A DNA stretch of 64,000 bases from Aliivibrio sp. EL58 (GTDB taxonomy: Bacteria; Pseudomonadota; Gammaproteobacteria; Enterobacterales; Vibrionaceae): assembly GCF_900312675.1 (NCBI RefSeq), contig NZ_OMPC01000009.1, forward strand, positions 1,289,589-1,353,588, in the 5' to 3' direction. Made by a program: the position numbers and the translations under genes. Of the stretch, positions 9,707 through 18,975 are shown in pieces (the stretch's first letter is position 1; each line of letters starts with the position of its first letter). The notes below the pieces were generated by a model. That model was not told the DNA's origin. It did no database searches and was given only the letters and a program-made list of their open reading frames with translations.

Positions 9707-10921
9707 TTAGTGGTGTGCCCACTCAACCGTGTTTAAGTCGATGCCTTCTTTATACATATCCCATAATGGAGACATATCACGCAGTTTATTTACTGCTTGG
9801 CTAATTTGTGTGATTGCATGATCAATCTCTTCTTCCGTCGTATAACGACCAAATGAGAAACGAATTGAACTGTGTGCTAGCTCATCATTTAGACCTAGCG
9901 CACGTAATACATACGATGGTTCAAGACTTGCTGACGTACATGCTGAACCCGAAGAAACCGCAAGATCTTTCAATGCCATTAGCAGTGATTCACCTTCAAC
10001 AAATTCGAAGCTGATGTTTAAGTTATGTGGTACACGTTGGTCTAAATCACCATTAATATGTACAGCTTCCATATCTTTAACACCATCAAGAAGACGATCG
10101 CGCATTGCTAAACAATGGTCATAATCTTTTTGCATCTCTTCTTTTGCGATACGACACGCTTCACCCATGCCAACGATTTGATGAGTTGCTAATGTACCAG
10201 AACGGAAACCACGCTCATGACCACCACCGTGCATTTGTGCTTCTAAACGAATACGCGGTTTACGACGAACGTACAATGCGCCAATCCCTTTAGGACCATA
10301 CATTTTATGAGCAGAAAGAGAAATTAAGTCCACTTTCATTTCTTGTACATCAAGAGGGATTTTACCTGCTGATTGTGCTGCATCAACATGGAAAATAATT
10401 TTACGTGAACGACAAAGCTCACCAATTGCTGTGATGTCTTGAATCACACCAATTTCGTTGTTTACATGCATAATAGAAACAAGCACGGTGTCTTCACGCA
10501 TCGCTGCTTCTAATTTAGCTAGGTCAACTAAACCATTAGATTCTGGATCTAGGTAAGTAACTTCATACCCTTCACGCTCAAGCTGACGGCACGGATCAAG
10601 AACTGCTTTATGCTCAGTTTTACAAGTAATTACGTGCTTGCCTTTCTTATGGTAGAAATGCGCAGCACCTTTAATTGCAAGGTTATCTGATTCTGTAGCG
10701 CCTGATGTAAATACGATCTCACGAGGATCAGCATTTAGTAGGCTAGCGATGTTGTCACGAGCTGTATCAACCGCTTCTTCAGCCTGCCAGCCGTAACGGT
10801 GCGAACGTGATGCTGGGTTACCAAAGCATCCATCCATTGTCATATGTTGAACCATTTTATTCGCTACACGCTCATCAACAGGACAAGTCGCCGAATAATC
10901 AAAGTAAATTGGCAGTTTCAT
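9707..10921 (-). CDS. iscS: Cysteine desulfurase IscS
   Basis: IscS is the PLP enzyme that takes sulfur from cysteine for Fe-S clusters, tRNA thiolation and cofactors. The ATG at 10921 ([16 protein letters not shown]) has CGGAG six bases upstream and gives exactly 404 residues, the E. coli length; ATGs further upstream overlap this ribosome site or iscR. The PLP lysine lies in [10 protein letters not shown] and the sulfur-accepting cysteine is Cys328 in [10 protein letters not shown]. Confidence 0.97.
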   Translation of the reverse strand: MKLPIYFDYSATCPVDERVANKMVQHMTMDGCFGNPASRSHRYGWQAEEAVDTARDNIASLLNADPREIVFTSGATESDNLAIKGAAHFYHKKGKHVITCKTEHKAVLDPCRQLEREGYEVTYLDPESNGLVDLAKLEAAMREDTVLVSIMHVNNEIGVIQDITAIGELCRSRKIIFHVDAAQSAGKIPLDVQEMKVDLISLSAHKMYGPKGIGALYVRRKPRIRLEAQMHGGGHERGFRSGTLATHQIVGMGEACRIAKEEMQKDYDHCLAMRDRLLDGVKDMEAVHINGDLDQRVPHNLNISFEFVEGESLLMALKDLAVSSGSACTSASLEPSYVLRALGLNDELAHSSIRFSFGRYTTEEEIDHAITQISQAVNKLRDMSPLWDMYKEGIDLNTVEWAHH

Positions 10922-10952
10922 TTTCATCTCCGAGAATACAGACGTTTGACCG

Positions 10953-11459
10953 TCAAAGGCGGACATTAACACCCACAGAATTTATTATTTTAGAACCCGT
11001 TGCTAACCCATTATTTAAGGCTGCATCGATATTTTGTCTATCTGATACTTGTTGAACTTCATTGTCGACCATCAGTTCACCAAGTGTAATTCCATCTAAA
11101 AAGCTACTAATACGTGAACTTAAATCACGCCACAAGGTATGCGTTAAACAACGAGTTCCACCTTGGCAGCCTTCTTTACCATGGCATTTGGTTGCATCAA
11201 CCGATTCATCAACAGCAGAAATAACCATTCCTACCGCAATATTATCAGCACTTAATCCTAAGCGATAACCACCACCAGGACCTCTGACACTTGCAACCAA
11301 GCCAGCTTTACGTAATTTAGAGAATAATTGCTCAAGATAAGATAATGAAATCCCTTGTCGCTCAGATATATCAGCAAGCGGTACAGGACCTTCTTTGGCA
11401 TGCAGTGCAACATCAAGCATTGCTGTTACTGCATATCTTCCCTTTGAAGTTAATTTCAT
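10953..11459 (-). CDS. iscR: Fe-S cluster regulator IscR
   Basis: IscR is an Rrf2-family repressor of the isc operon when it carries a [2Fe-2S] cluster. The cluster ligands Cys92, Cys98, Cys104 and His107 are all present ([17 protein letters not shown]), at the same positions as in E. coli IscR. The winged helix-turn-helix occupies about residues 1-65. It is the first gene of the cluster and is preceded by two IscR-type operator sequences, consistent with autoregulation. Confidence 0.97.
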   Translation of the reverse strand: MKLTSKGRYAVTAMLDVALHAKEGPVPLADISERQGISLSYLEQLFSKLRKAGLVASVRGPGGGYRLGLSADNIAVGMVISAVDESVDATKCHGKEGCQGGTRCLTHTLWRDLSSRISSFLDGITLGELMVDNEVQQVSDRQNIDAALNNGLATGSKIINSVGVNVRL

Positions 11460-11503
11460 AAGTTACCTCATATCCACACTATTCGTATGGAATGAATCTT
11501 CCC

Positions 11504-11553
11504 ATACCTGACTGTTTTGGTCAAGTATTTAACCTAGTATTTTAGTCAGGTAT
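11504..11553 (-). promoter_or_regulatory. Two abutting type-1 IscR boxes in the iscR promoter
   Basis: Two 25-bp sequences lie end to end: 11504-11528 and 11529-11553. Read on the minus strand both follow the type-1 pattern ATAYYTGACYAAAAY...; the promoter-proximal copy ends in AGTCAGGTAT and is the better palindrome. TTGACC inside the proximal copy could serve as the -35 element, so binding would block transcription. The distal copy comes within two bases of the trmJ stop codon. Confidence 0.85.
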
Positions 11554-11555
11554 TA

Positions 11556-12293
11556 TTACTTGCTTATATTTTCGTCTTTCATGCTTCTTTCTACAGCAGT
11601 CAAGATCCCACGTAACGTACGTAATTCATGCGTTTCTGGACGAGCACGGTTAAACATACGACGCATTTTATTCATTACTTGGCCAGGGTGAGCCTTATTA
11701 ATAAAGTCAGTCTCTGTCATCACTTTTTCAAGATGCTCATAGAATAGCTCTAACTCAAAATTTAAAGGGTATTCTGCTTCTTTTGATTCCCCTTTATATG
11801 CTTGACTATCTAACCAAGCAACTCGAGCTTCATAACTGATTGTTTGTACAGCCATCGCTAAGTTTAGTGAGCTGTACTCAGGATTTGCTGGGATACACAC
11901 ATGAAAATGACATTTCTGTAATTCTTCATTAGTCAATCCAACTCTTTCTCTACCAAAAATAAATGCGATAGGGTGCGTTGGCGCTTCTTCAATCGCTTTA
12001 ACGCCTGCTTCACGTGGTTCAAGCATTGGCCATTCAAGCGTTCTTGAGCGAGCACTAGAGCCAATAACCAAACCACAGTCTGAAATAGCTTCATCTAATG
12101 TATCAACAATACGAGCTCGATTCGCAATATCACTTGCGCCTGCTGCTAATGCAATGGCTTGGCCATCAACTTCACATTCTGGTGCTACTAATACCATATT
12201 AGTTAACCCCATTACTTTCATTGCGCGAGCTGCTGAACCAATGTTTCCTGAGTGACTGGTACCAACAAGGACAATACGAATTCTATCTAACAT
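11556..12293 (-). CDS. trmJ: tRNA (cytidine/uridine-2'-O-)-methyltransferase TrmJ
   Basis: TrmJ is a SPOUT-family enzyme that 2'-O-methylates position 32 of several tRNAs. The 245-residue product opens with [20 protein letters not shown] and carries the knot motifs [10 protein letters not shown] and [17 protein letters not shown] typical of TrmJ. A C-terminal helical extension (about 165-245) forms the dimer. It precedes iscR, as in E. coli. Confidence 0.95.
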   Translation of the reverse strand: MLDRIRIVLVGTSHSGNIGSAARAMKVMGLTNMVLVAPECEVDGQAIALAAGASDIANRARIVDTLDEAISDCGLVIGSSARSRTLEWPMLEPREAGVKAIEEAPTHPIAFIFGRERVGLTNEELQKCHFHVCIPANPEYSSLNLAMAVQTISYEARVAWLDSQAYKGESKEAEYPLNFELELFYEHLEKVMTETDFINKAHPGQVMNKMRRMFNRARPETHELRTLRGILTAVERSMKDENISK

Positions 12294-12500
12294 GTTATTT
12301 TTCCATCTGATGAAAAGAGCCGCCGGATACTATCATAAAGCAATTACCCTTTCCTCTTTATATACCCGAGATTTTAACCTTGCCTCGCTTTTTTTATAAT
12401 AAACCTACCAACTGAACAAAAAATAAACGCTTCCTTTTGATAACTACTTTGTGTATACTCGCCGCGATTTCTGTTCTTTAACATCTTTTGGGATATAACT

Positions 12501-13304
12501 ATGCATCCAATGCTAAATATTGCTATACGTACTGCGCGTAAAGCCGGTGACTTTGTTGCTAAATCTTTTGAGCAAACTGACAAAATTGAAACAACAAAAA
12601 AAGGCAATAACGAGTTTATTACGAACATCGAAAACGATGCTCAATACATGCTTGTTGACATGATCAAGAAATCTTACCCTGATCACAGCATCATTTCTGA
12701 AGAGTCTGGCCTAATCGAAGGCAAAGACGCTGACGTTCAATGGATCATTGACCCATTAGATGGCACGACTAACTTCGTTAAAGGTATCCCACACTTCTCT
12801 ATCTCTATTGCGGTTCGCATTAAAGGCCGTACAGAAGTGGCTTGTGTATACGATCCAATCCGTAATGAATTATTCACAGCTCAACGTGGTGCTGGTGCTC
12901 AACGCAACAACCAACGTGTTCGTGTTCAAGAATTAAAAGACATGAACGAAACAATTCTTGCGACTGGTCTTCCATACCGTCAAAAACAACACGCAGCAAG
13001 CTACTCAAAAGTATTGAGCGCAATGTTTGTTGAATGTTCTGATATCCGTAGCTCTGGTTGTCCTTCTCTAGATTTATGTTACCTAGCTGCAGCTCGCATC
13101 GATGGTTTCTTCGCTCTTGGCCTTAAGCCTTGGGAAATGGCAGCAGCAGACCTAATCGCTCGTGAATCTGGCGTTATCTGTACTGACTTCACTGGCAACA
13201 CTGACTACATGAAAACTGGTAGCCTAGTAGCTGGTAGTCCACGTATCGTTAAGTCTATGCTTAAGAAGATCCGTGAAAACGGCAGCGAAGCAATGGCTAA
13301 ATAA
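12501..13304 (+). CDS. suhB: Inositol-1-monophosphatase family protein SuhB
   Basis: SuhB is an inositol monophosphatase fold protein that also acts with Nus factors in rRNA transcription. The 267-residue product has the metal-binding residues Glu67-Glu68 (ISEESG) and the signature DPLDGTTNF with Asp84 and Asp87, so catalysis looks intact. It is divergent from trmJ. TATACT at 12454-12459 is a possible -10 element with a poor -35. A strong bidirectional terminator follows. Confidence 0.95.
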   Translation: MHPMLNIAIRTARKAGDFVAKSFEQTDKIETTKKGNNEFITNIENDAQYMLVDMIKKSYPDHSIISEESGLIEGKDADVQWIIDPLDGTTNFVKGIPHFSISIAVRIKGRTEVACVYDPIRNELFTAQRGAGAQRNNQRVRVQELKDMNETILATGLPYRQKQHAASYSKVLSAMFVECSDIRSSGCPSLDLCYLAAARIDGFFALGLKPWEMAAADLIARESGVICTDFTGNTDYMKTGSLVAGSPRIVKSMLKKIRENGSEAMAK

Positions 13305-13346
13305 TCTTAATTGATTATCAAGATTTGAATTAAAAATCTTAATTAA

Positions 13347-13384
13347 AAAAAGGGAAGTGAGTTTATCTCACTTCCCTTTTTTAT
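13347..13384. terminator. Bidirectional terminator between suhB and truC
   Basis: AAAAAAGGGAAGTGAG and CTCACTTCCCTTTTTT form a perfect stem around a short loop, with A- and T-runs on both sides. It lies between convergent suhB and truC. Confidence 0.9.
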
Positions 13385-13402
13385 TGTCTTTAATCCAATG
13401 TT

Positions 13403-14188
13403 CTATAACTCAACATCCCAACCGAACTCGACCATTAACCTCTGCCATGTTTCATCAACACTTGCTTTTATTACTATGTTTTCATTCGTGATTGGATGAG
13501 TAAAACTCAACTCTGATGCATGTAATAACAAACGGTGGCTATCCAAGTTCTCTTTAAATAATCGATTATGCTTACCATCACCATGACTCGTGTCCCCAAC
13601 GATTGGATGACGTAAGTGTGCCATATGACGACGAAGCTGATGCTTTCTACCCGTATGAGGTTTAAGCTCCATTAAGCAATAACGACTGGTTGGAAATTTA
13701 CCGGTTGAATAAGGTAACTCCACCTTAGCTAGTGGTTTATATTCCGTTATAGCCTCTTTTGCTTCAACTTCTTTTGAGGCCTTTTTATCGGCTATTTTAT
13801 CCAACTCTTTTTTAAGAGGATAATCTAACGTATCTGCCTCTTCTATCCATCCACGAACTATCGCATGATAGGTTTTCTTTATTTCTCGACTCGCAAATAG
13901 CGGCGAAACTTGAGCGGCAATCTCACTTGATAAAGCAAAGAATAATATGCCTGATGTTGGTCTATCTAAACGGTGTAATGGAAAGACATGTTGACCAATT
14001 TGATCGCGTAATGTCTGCATGGCAAATACGGTTTCATGTTTATCAAGCCACGAGCGGTGTACTAGCATTCCCGCAGGTTTGTTAATCGCAATTAAGTGCT
14101 CGTCACGATAAACAATCTCAAGCTCAATTGGCTCAACCTGCTCTTCTAATAACTCATCGTGAGTCACTGCGTTTTCTTCTGTATTCAC
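13403..14188 (-). CDS. truC: tRNA pseudouridine(65) synthase TruC
   Basis: TruC is an RluA-family pseudouridine synthase acting at U65 of tRNA-Ile and tRNA-Asp. The catalytic motif HRLDRPTSG places the active-site aspartate at Asp75. The 261-residue length fits the family. It follows yqcC by one base, the same yqcC-truC pair as in enterobacteria. Confidence 0.93.
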   Translation of the reverse strand: MNTEENAVTHDELLEEQVEPIELEIVYRDEHLIAINKPAGMLVHRSWLDKHETVFAMQTLRDQIGQHVFPLHRLDRPTSGILFFALSSEIAAQVSPLFASREIKKTYHAIVRGWIEEADTLDYPLKKELDKIADKKASKEVEAKEAITEYKPLAKVELPYSTGKFPTSRYCLMELKPHTGRKHQLRRHMAHLRHPIVGDTSHGDGKHNRLFKENLDSHRLLLHASELSFTHPITNENIVIKASVDETWQRLMVEFGWDVEL

Positions 14189-14189
14189 T

Positions 14190-14504
14190 TTATTTACCTA
14201 ATGCATCAATGGCGTGGCATAAACGAACAATGTCAATGTAGCCATCAACATCTTTTAATGCTTCTTCAATATAAGGCGCAATCGAAAACCCTTTTGGCGT
14301 CGGTTGACCATGAGAAATTAGCTGATTCATTTTAGGGATGAAAATCCACTGTAGCCATTCCGTAGCAGATAAGGTGTCGATTGAAAAAGGTTCTGTACTT
14401 GATAAATCAGCTATCGATGGTGCTGTAATTTGCCAGTGCCCATGATAGTCCAATTGTTGAGCTAACTGCTCTAGTAACTCTGATAATACTAACGATGCTG
14501 TCAT
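14190..14504 (-). CDS. yqcC: YqcC family protein
   Basis: This small helical protein of unknown role is paired with truC. The frame is open from a GTG at 14522. The ATG at 14504 gives 104 residues, close to the family's usual 105-110, and is preferred because the GTG has no clear ribosome site, but neither start is certain. The recognisable family features are the WLQWIFIPKM core and the C-terminal stretch. Confidence 0.8.
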   Translation of the reverse strand: MTASLVLSELLEQLAQQLDYHGHWQITAPSIADLSSTEPFSIDTLSATEWLQWIFIPKMNQLISHGQPTPKGFSIAPYIEEALKDVDGYIDIVRLCHAIDALGK

Positions 14505-14606
14505 AACCGATTGAACTCGCACTCTCTGATACTTTTAATGACAAAGGATACCATCTTATCAAGGCTTGGGTATAATCACGATATTAACCATAGAATAAGA
14601 CATATC

Positions 14607-15644
14607 ATGGACCAGATTTATACGCTTAGCCAACTGATACAACAATCAGACTGTGAATACACAATTTATGATTTAGGTCGTCGTGTACAACCTATTTCAA
14701 ATAAACAATTTGAATCCATAGAAGCGGCTCAGCAACCTTATCCTTATCCTCTTCAACGTCATGCTCATTTAGCAATTGCGTATTGGAATAAAAGTAAACA
14801 ACCTTGGATTTGGTTTTTAAAACTTCCTTTAGATGAACGCGGTTTATTACAACAAGGTGATATCGGTAACTTTATTAAATATGTTGTTGAAGCTATTGGC
14901 GTATCATTAAGTGGCGATCTAAACGAAGAGCAACAACAAAAGCTTTCAAGTAACCCATACACGTTTAAGCCTAAAGATGACAAGATGGCCATGTTTCACA
15001 GTGTATTACGTACCACGCTGAAACAGCCTATGAGTCAGTATTACGAGCATGCTCAAACTTACCTCTCTGGTAATAATGGTTGGGATAACTGGCAGTTTGT
15101 TGGGGTGCAGGGCTTAGCGGATGTCTGTGCAAATCTTGATAAAGAAAATAATGGCGTTGCATTACGTAAAGCATTACCGCATTTACCCACTACGGTTTTA
15201 TATGCAACTCTTGGCTGTTTAGAGCACATTGAGCTGCCAGAGAAGTTAGCGCTAAAACAGCAAGAAATCATTAGCGATCTTTGTAGTGATGATGGTACTG
15301 ATCTATTTTTACTATCTGCACATATTCGTGCTCTTTCTGGTGCGGAAACAAAAATCTTATCTCAAGCATTAACTCAAATTTTATCGAGTGAACGTTTAAG
15401 TCACCCTGAAGTATTGGTAGCGATTGCTGGTCGTTGCTGGACAGGATTAGAAGATATAGCGACTGCGAATTTATTTTTACTTCGTTTAGCTCAAACGGGC
15501 GATCAGCAACTGTTCAACCAGCTGTTTTCCGATTTAGTAATGCAACCTAAATTACGTATGTGCATGCTACAGATCCTTCATGGTGAAGCGGATCCAAAAC
15601 TAGCAGACGCACTATTAACTTTACAGCAAACCACCAAGAGCTAA
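14607..15644 (+). CDS. DUF3549 family protein
   Basis: This 345-residue protein is conserved in Vibrionaceae and relatives and has no known function. It opens with MDQIYTLSQLIQQSDCEYTIYDLGRRVQPI, which I recognise as the DUF3549 start. The upstream in-frame ATG at 14511 would overlap the yqcC promoter and is unlikely. The second half is a run of alpha helices resembling HEAT-like repeats. It is followed four bases later by a DUF3301 gene, a pairing usual in vibrios. Confidence 0.8.
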   Translation: MDQIYTLSQLIQQSDCEYTIYDLGRRVQPISNKQFESIEAAQQPYPYPLQRHAHLAIAYWNKSKQPWIWFLKLPLDERGLLQQGDIGNFIKYVVEAIGVSLSGDLNEEQQQKLSSNPYTFKPKDDKMAMFHSVLRTTLKQPMSQYYEHAQTYLSGNNGWDNWQFVGVQGLADVCANLDKENNGVALRKALPHLPTTVLYATLGCLEHIELPEKLALKQQEIISDLCSDDGTDLFLLSAHIRALSGAETKILSQALTQILSSERLSHPEVLVAIAGRCWTGLEDIATANLFLLRLAQTGDQQLFNQLFSDLVMQPKLRMCMLQILHGEADPKLADALLTLQQTTKS

Positions 15645-15648
15645 TGAT

Positions 15649-15957
15649 ATGGATAATCTTTTTGCGATACTTGGCTTAACCTTTTTCTGTTTTCTTTTTT
15701 GGCAACAAAGAAGACAATCAGAATACGCACATCAAGCTATCCAGCAATACTGTAAAAAAATGGAGTTGCAACTATTAAGTGTAGCAAGAGGATCATATGG
15801 CTTTCGCTTACCAAGTGGAAAGAAACGCTTATATACCATGTATGAATTTGAATTTTCTTCTGTTGGTGATGATCACTATACGGGCAAATTGATCATGGTA
15901 GGCTTTAAAGCGGCAAAGTTTAATTTACCTCCATATCGTATGGCAGAAGAATATTAA
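15649..15957 (+). CDS. DUF3301 family membrane-anchored protein
   Basis: The 102-residue product has one N-terminal membrane segment (about residues 3-20), then a basic helix (RRQSEYAHQAI) and a small beta-rich domain with YEFEFSSVGDDHYTG. The family is of unknown function. Its start is four bases after the DUF3549 stop, so the two are probably co-transcribed. Confidence 0.8.
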   Translation: MDNLFAILGLTFFCFLFWQQRRQSEYAHQAIQQYCKKMELQLLSVARGSYGFRLPSGKKRLYTMYEFEFSSVGDDHYTGKLIMVGFKAAKFNLPPYRMAEEY

Positions 15958-15968
15958 GTGCTTTAATG

Positions 15969-16009
15969 AAAATTGAGCAGGCCCATAATGTTGCAGCCTG
16001 CTCAATTCC
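15969..16009. terminator. Bidirectional terminator between DUF3301 gene and porin
   Basis: AATTGAGCAGGC (15971-15982) and GCCTGCTCAATT (15996-16007) form a perfect 12-bp stem between convergent genes. T-rich sequence lies to the right (CCCCCCTTATTTT) and A-rich to the left. Confidence 0.8.
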
Positions 16010-16032
16010 CCCCTTATTTTATACTCTTTCTC

Positions 16033-17310
16033 TTACCACCAAGCTTCCCACATAGCACCAACAGCAAAGGTATCTTGTTTACCCGTTTCTCCACGAGTTA
16101 AATCAACCTCTGTATTTGAATCACCCACCGTTGCATAAAGTCTCAGCATTGGGCGTGCACCTGAATCCATATCAAAGCTAATATTTTGAGATAGCGTTAC
16201 TTTCCATGCATCGTTTTGTCCGCTTTGATTATCAAAATCAACTAATGAATATCCCGCTTCTAACCAAGTAGAGTGAATACTGTTCCATGCATAGGTTGGG
16301 CGCACAATTGCACTGTAGTTCGCACGATCATCTTGACTGGCATTTTTATCTTCTAGTGACTGGTAGCCAACTAAATATTCAATATTAGTTTGATTACTCA
16401 TCACTAGCTTACCTTCTAATTGCATTAGTAAAGTAGAAAGGTCTTCTGTTTTATTAAAGATATTATTATCGACATTATTGCCATAGCGAGTCACAAATTT
16501 GTTACTTAACATTCCAACACTATGATTTAATTCAATTGCTAGTTGATAGGAATCAATATCATCCACATAACACTGTTTAGCTACCCCCGTACCCGTACAA
16601 GTTTCGGTATCCTTGTCGGTTTCAGTATTTTTAGAGGAAAAGCCATAGTTTGCGTAAAAAGAAAGGTCTAGAGCACCTGTTAAATTAATATCATGCAATT
16701 TAGAAGTAATCGCATAGTTTCCGCTATCGCCTGTACCGCCATTCTCATCAACTTGTGCTACCGCAGCCATATCGAATTTTACACTTCCAAATTCAAGATT
16801 TTTAATACCAGCACCTTGAGCATCATTCTGCATCCAGAAATAATCGTTCAACCCTGTTTGAGGTCGGTTGTGGAAATCTCGGCCAGCCCAAATATAAGCA
16901 TTAGGTTGTGATTCAAAAACATTCGTAGCCCCCGCATAGAATTTCTTCAAACCAACGTCATCACCCCAATGCTCTAGCATTAATACAACATCCCAAATCG
17001 TACCATTATCTGATACAAACCCTTTGGCAAATTGAAACTCACCACCATTACCTTCATTCCCCAAACGCCCAGTAGCATTTCCAATTAATTGCCCATCAGC
17101 AGAAACGTACTTTTCTACATCATCTGAGAAATGGAAACCATAACGAGCATACCCAGAAAAAATGATTCCATCAGGAATGTCTGTTGCTGGTGAAATAACT
17201 AACGGTTGCTGATCATCTACTTGAATATTATCTAATGGATCTGTTTCGGCCAAAATATAAGGTGATGTAAATGTTGCCGCAACAGCAAAAGCGATAGGTA
17301 ATAATTTCAT
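16033..17310 (-). CDS. LamB-type carbohydrate porin
   Basis: The product is an outer-membrane beta-barrel of the LamB/ScrY/BglH sugar-porin family. The 425-residue precursor has a signal peptide with probable cleavage after ILA (Ala21). Family features are the early SGYARYGFHFS strand, GRLGNEGNGGEFQFAKGF, the conserved WAGRDFHNRP and a C-terminal strand ending in the aromatic EAWW. It lies downstream of lacI in the beta-glycoside locus and so probably admits beta-glycosides. It is separated from lacI by 255 AT-rich bases containing a terminator, so it likely has its own promoter. Confidence 0.85.
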   Translation of the reverse strand: MKLLPIAFAVAATFTSPYILAETDPLDNIQVDDQQPLVISPATDIPDGIIFSGYARYGFHFSDDVEKYVSADGQLIGNATGRLGNEGNGGEFQFAKGFVSDNGTIWDVVLMLEHWGDDVGLKKFYAGATNVFESQPNAYIWAGRDFHNRPQTGLNDYFWMQNDAQGAGIKNLEFGSVKFDMAAVAQVDENGGTGDSGNYAITSKLHDINLTGALDLSFYANYGFSSKNTETDKDTETCTGTGVAKQCYVDDIDSYQLAIELNHSVGMLSNKFVTRYGNNVDNNIFNKTEDLSTLLMQLEGKLVMSNQTNIEYLVGYQSLEDKNASQDDRANYSAIVRPTYAWNSIHSTWLEAGYSLVDFDNQSGQNDAWKVTLSQNISFDMDSGARPMLRLYATVGDSNTEVDLTRGETGKQDTFAVGAMWEAWW

Positions 17311-17532
17311 TGTAATTCCTTTAATCTATTTAAATAATAGTTTCAAATTTTCATAATATTATCGATTTATAAATACCGACTCATTAATGAACTATTTTAA
17401 TTATTCACTTTCAAACAAATATTATTCAACTACAATTAATTTCAAACATTAACCTGATCACGCATGTTTTATATTTATATATATTTTATTTTTAGATTTA
17501 TTTTCAATATTAAAAACAAGTATTCGACATAT

Positions 17533-17561
17533 AAAAGGGTTACATTTAAAATAACCCTTTT
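17533..17561 (-). terminator. Terminator after the lacI-family gene
   Basis: AAAAGGGTTA and TAACCCTTTT pair around loop CATTTAAAA directly after the stop codon of the regulator gene. The rest of the 17.31-17.53 kb gap is AT-rich and shows no gene. Confidence 0.75.
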
Positions 17562-17565
17562 ATAT

Positions 17566-18570
17566 TTACTTAAGTTTACAACTAGAATCTCGAACAATTA
17601 ACTTACCTTTTAATATTTCAGTTGTTGGTTTAACTTCTTTATCTGATATTAATTTTAAAGCTTTGTTCATTGCTAATTGAGTTATCTCTTGAATTGGTAC
17701 ATTAATTGTTGTTAATGCGGGAGATAAAAAAGCAGAAATCTCATCATTATCAATACCCACAATAGAAATATCTTCAGGAATGCGGATATTCATCTCTTTT
17801 AATGCTTTAATCGCCCCTAGTGCTAAATGATCATTAAAACAAAAAATAGCGGTAATATCTCGTGAACGCTTAAGCAATTCCTTACATGCTTGGTATCCAT
17901 CTTCTAACTTACCATTTTTTATAATAATTAAGTTCTCATCATCATTAATACCATGTTTTGTAAGCGTTTCTTTCGCTCCTTTTAAGCGAATTTGCCCAGT
18001 ACTTGAACCCTGATTAAGGGTAATCATTGCTATTTTTTTATGGCCTAATTCAATAAGATGCTCAATGGCCATTTGGCTTGCATCATATTGATCAAAAGCC
18101 ACTGCATGCCCTAGCCCATCAGGTAACGTTCGGTTAATAACAACAAGTGGGATAAGCAATTTCTTTTGAATATCACAATAATCATCAGCCGTCATAGTAC
18201 GACTATAAATTAAAATAGCATCGCACTTTCTTGCTACTAATGAATTGATGGCTTCAATTTCAGTTTCAAGTTGGTTATGACCATCAGTAACAATTAACTG
18301 TTTTCCTGATTCTTCTGCAATTCTTGTCGCCTCTTTGAGTAAAATACCAAAATAATAACCATCAAAGAAAGACACAATAAGGCCAATACTATTCGAACTA
18401 TTTGTTGCCAATGCTTGAGCTACGAGGCTCGGTTTATAGTTCAATGTTTCCATTGCATCAAAAATCAGTTTTTTTGTTTCTTCTTTTACTGGTCCTTTCC
18501 CATTCATTACTCGAGAAACGGTTGCTTTAGAGACACCAGCAAGCTTACATACGTCATTGATTGTTGCCAT
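17566..18570 (-). CDS. LacI-family transcriptional regulator of the beta-glycoside locus
   Basis: The 334-residue product has an N-terminal LacI-type helix-turn-helix (TINDVCKLAGVSKATVSRVM) with hinge, and a periplasmic-binding-like sensor domain from about residue 60. The ATG at 18570 (MATINDV) was chosen over one four codons upstream because it matches the family start. Its likely operator is the ACCGGT palindrome in front of the PTS IIC gene. The effector is unknown; a phosphorylated or free beta-glycoside is a reasonable inference. Confidence 0.9.
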   Translation of the reverse strand: MATINDVCKLAGVSKATVSRVMNGKGPVKEETKKLIFDAMETLNYKPSLVAQALATNSSNSIGLIVSFFDGYYFGILLKEATRIAEESGKQLIVTDGHNQLETEIEAINSLVARKCDAILIYSRTMTADDYCDIQKKLLIPLVVINRTLPDGLGHAVAFDQYDASQMAIEHLIELGHKKIAMITLNQGSSTGQIRLKGAKETLTKHGINDDENLIIIKNGKLEDGYQACKELLKRSRDITAIFCFNDHLALGAIKALKEMNIRIPEDISIVGIDNDEISAFLSPALTTINVPIQEITQLAMNKALKLISDKEVKPTTEILKGKLIVRDSSCKLK

Positions 18571-18598
18571 TGAAGCCCTCAAAAATATGTATATGAAA

Positions 18599-18630
18599 TT
18601 AGCGTAATAATATCTAAGTTATTACGCTAA
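18599..18630 (-). terminator. Stem-loop between PTS IIA gene and lacI
   Basis: TTAGCGTAATAA (18599-18610) and TTATTACGCTAA (18619-18630) are perfect 12-bp arms. There is only a weak T-run on the minus strand, so it may be a partial terminator or mRNA-stability element separating lacI from the PTS genes. Confidence 0.55.
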
Positions 18631-18640
18631 ATACACTTTA

Positions 18641-18964
18641 TTATTTATTCTGCAATGCGCGATGGATCTCAATTAACTCTTGAATCATCTCTTTCGCAAG
18701 CATTGAGGTCATAATATGATCTTGGGCATGCACCATAATTAAATTAACGGGTACTTTACCTTCTCCTTCATCCATACCAATGAGTTGTGTTTGTACATCA
18801 TGCGCTCTTTTTGAAGCTTCTGCAGATTGCTTTAAAAGCTCATCAACTTTATCCCACTCTCCAGATTTTGCCGCTCGCAATGCTTCCATTGCACATGATT
18901 TTGATTCACCTGCATTAATAATTAATTCCATTACTGTAGTTTCTAATTCTTCACCAACTAACAT
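18641..18964 (-). CDS. PTS lactose/cellobiose-family IIA component
   Basis: IIA of the Lac family takes phosphate from HPr and passes it to IIB. The 107-residue all-helical product has the conserved phosphorylation motif NLIMVHAQDHIMTS (His79, with His83 nearby) and the N-terminal INAGESKSCAMEALRAAK. It is preceded by TAGGAAT and lies 11 bases after the BglK-type kinase gene. It is distant from IIB and IIC in the run, with the hydrolase and kinase genes in between. Confidence 0.93.
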   Translation of the reverse strand: MLVGEELETTVMELIINAGESKSCAMEALRAAKSGEWDKVDELLKQSAEASKRAHDVQTQLIGMDEGEGKVPVNLIMVHAQDHIMTSMLAKEMIQELIEIHRALQNK

Positions 18965-18975
18965 GTTATTTATTC

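Noticed and set aside
12374..12628. 84-codon minus-strand open frame overlapping suhB
   Set aside because: It covers the suhB 5' end and promoter in antisense and shows no family features.
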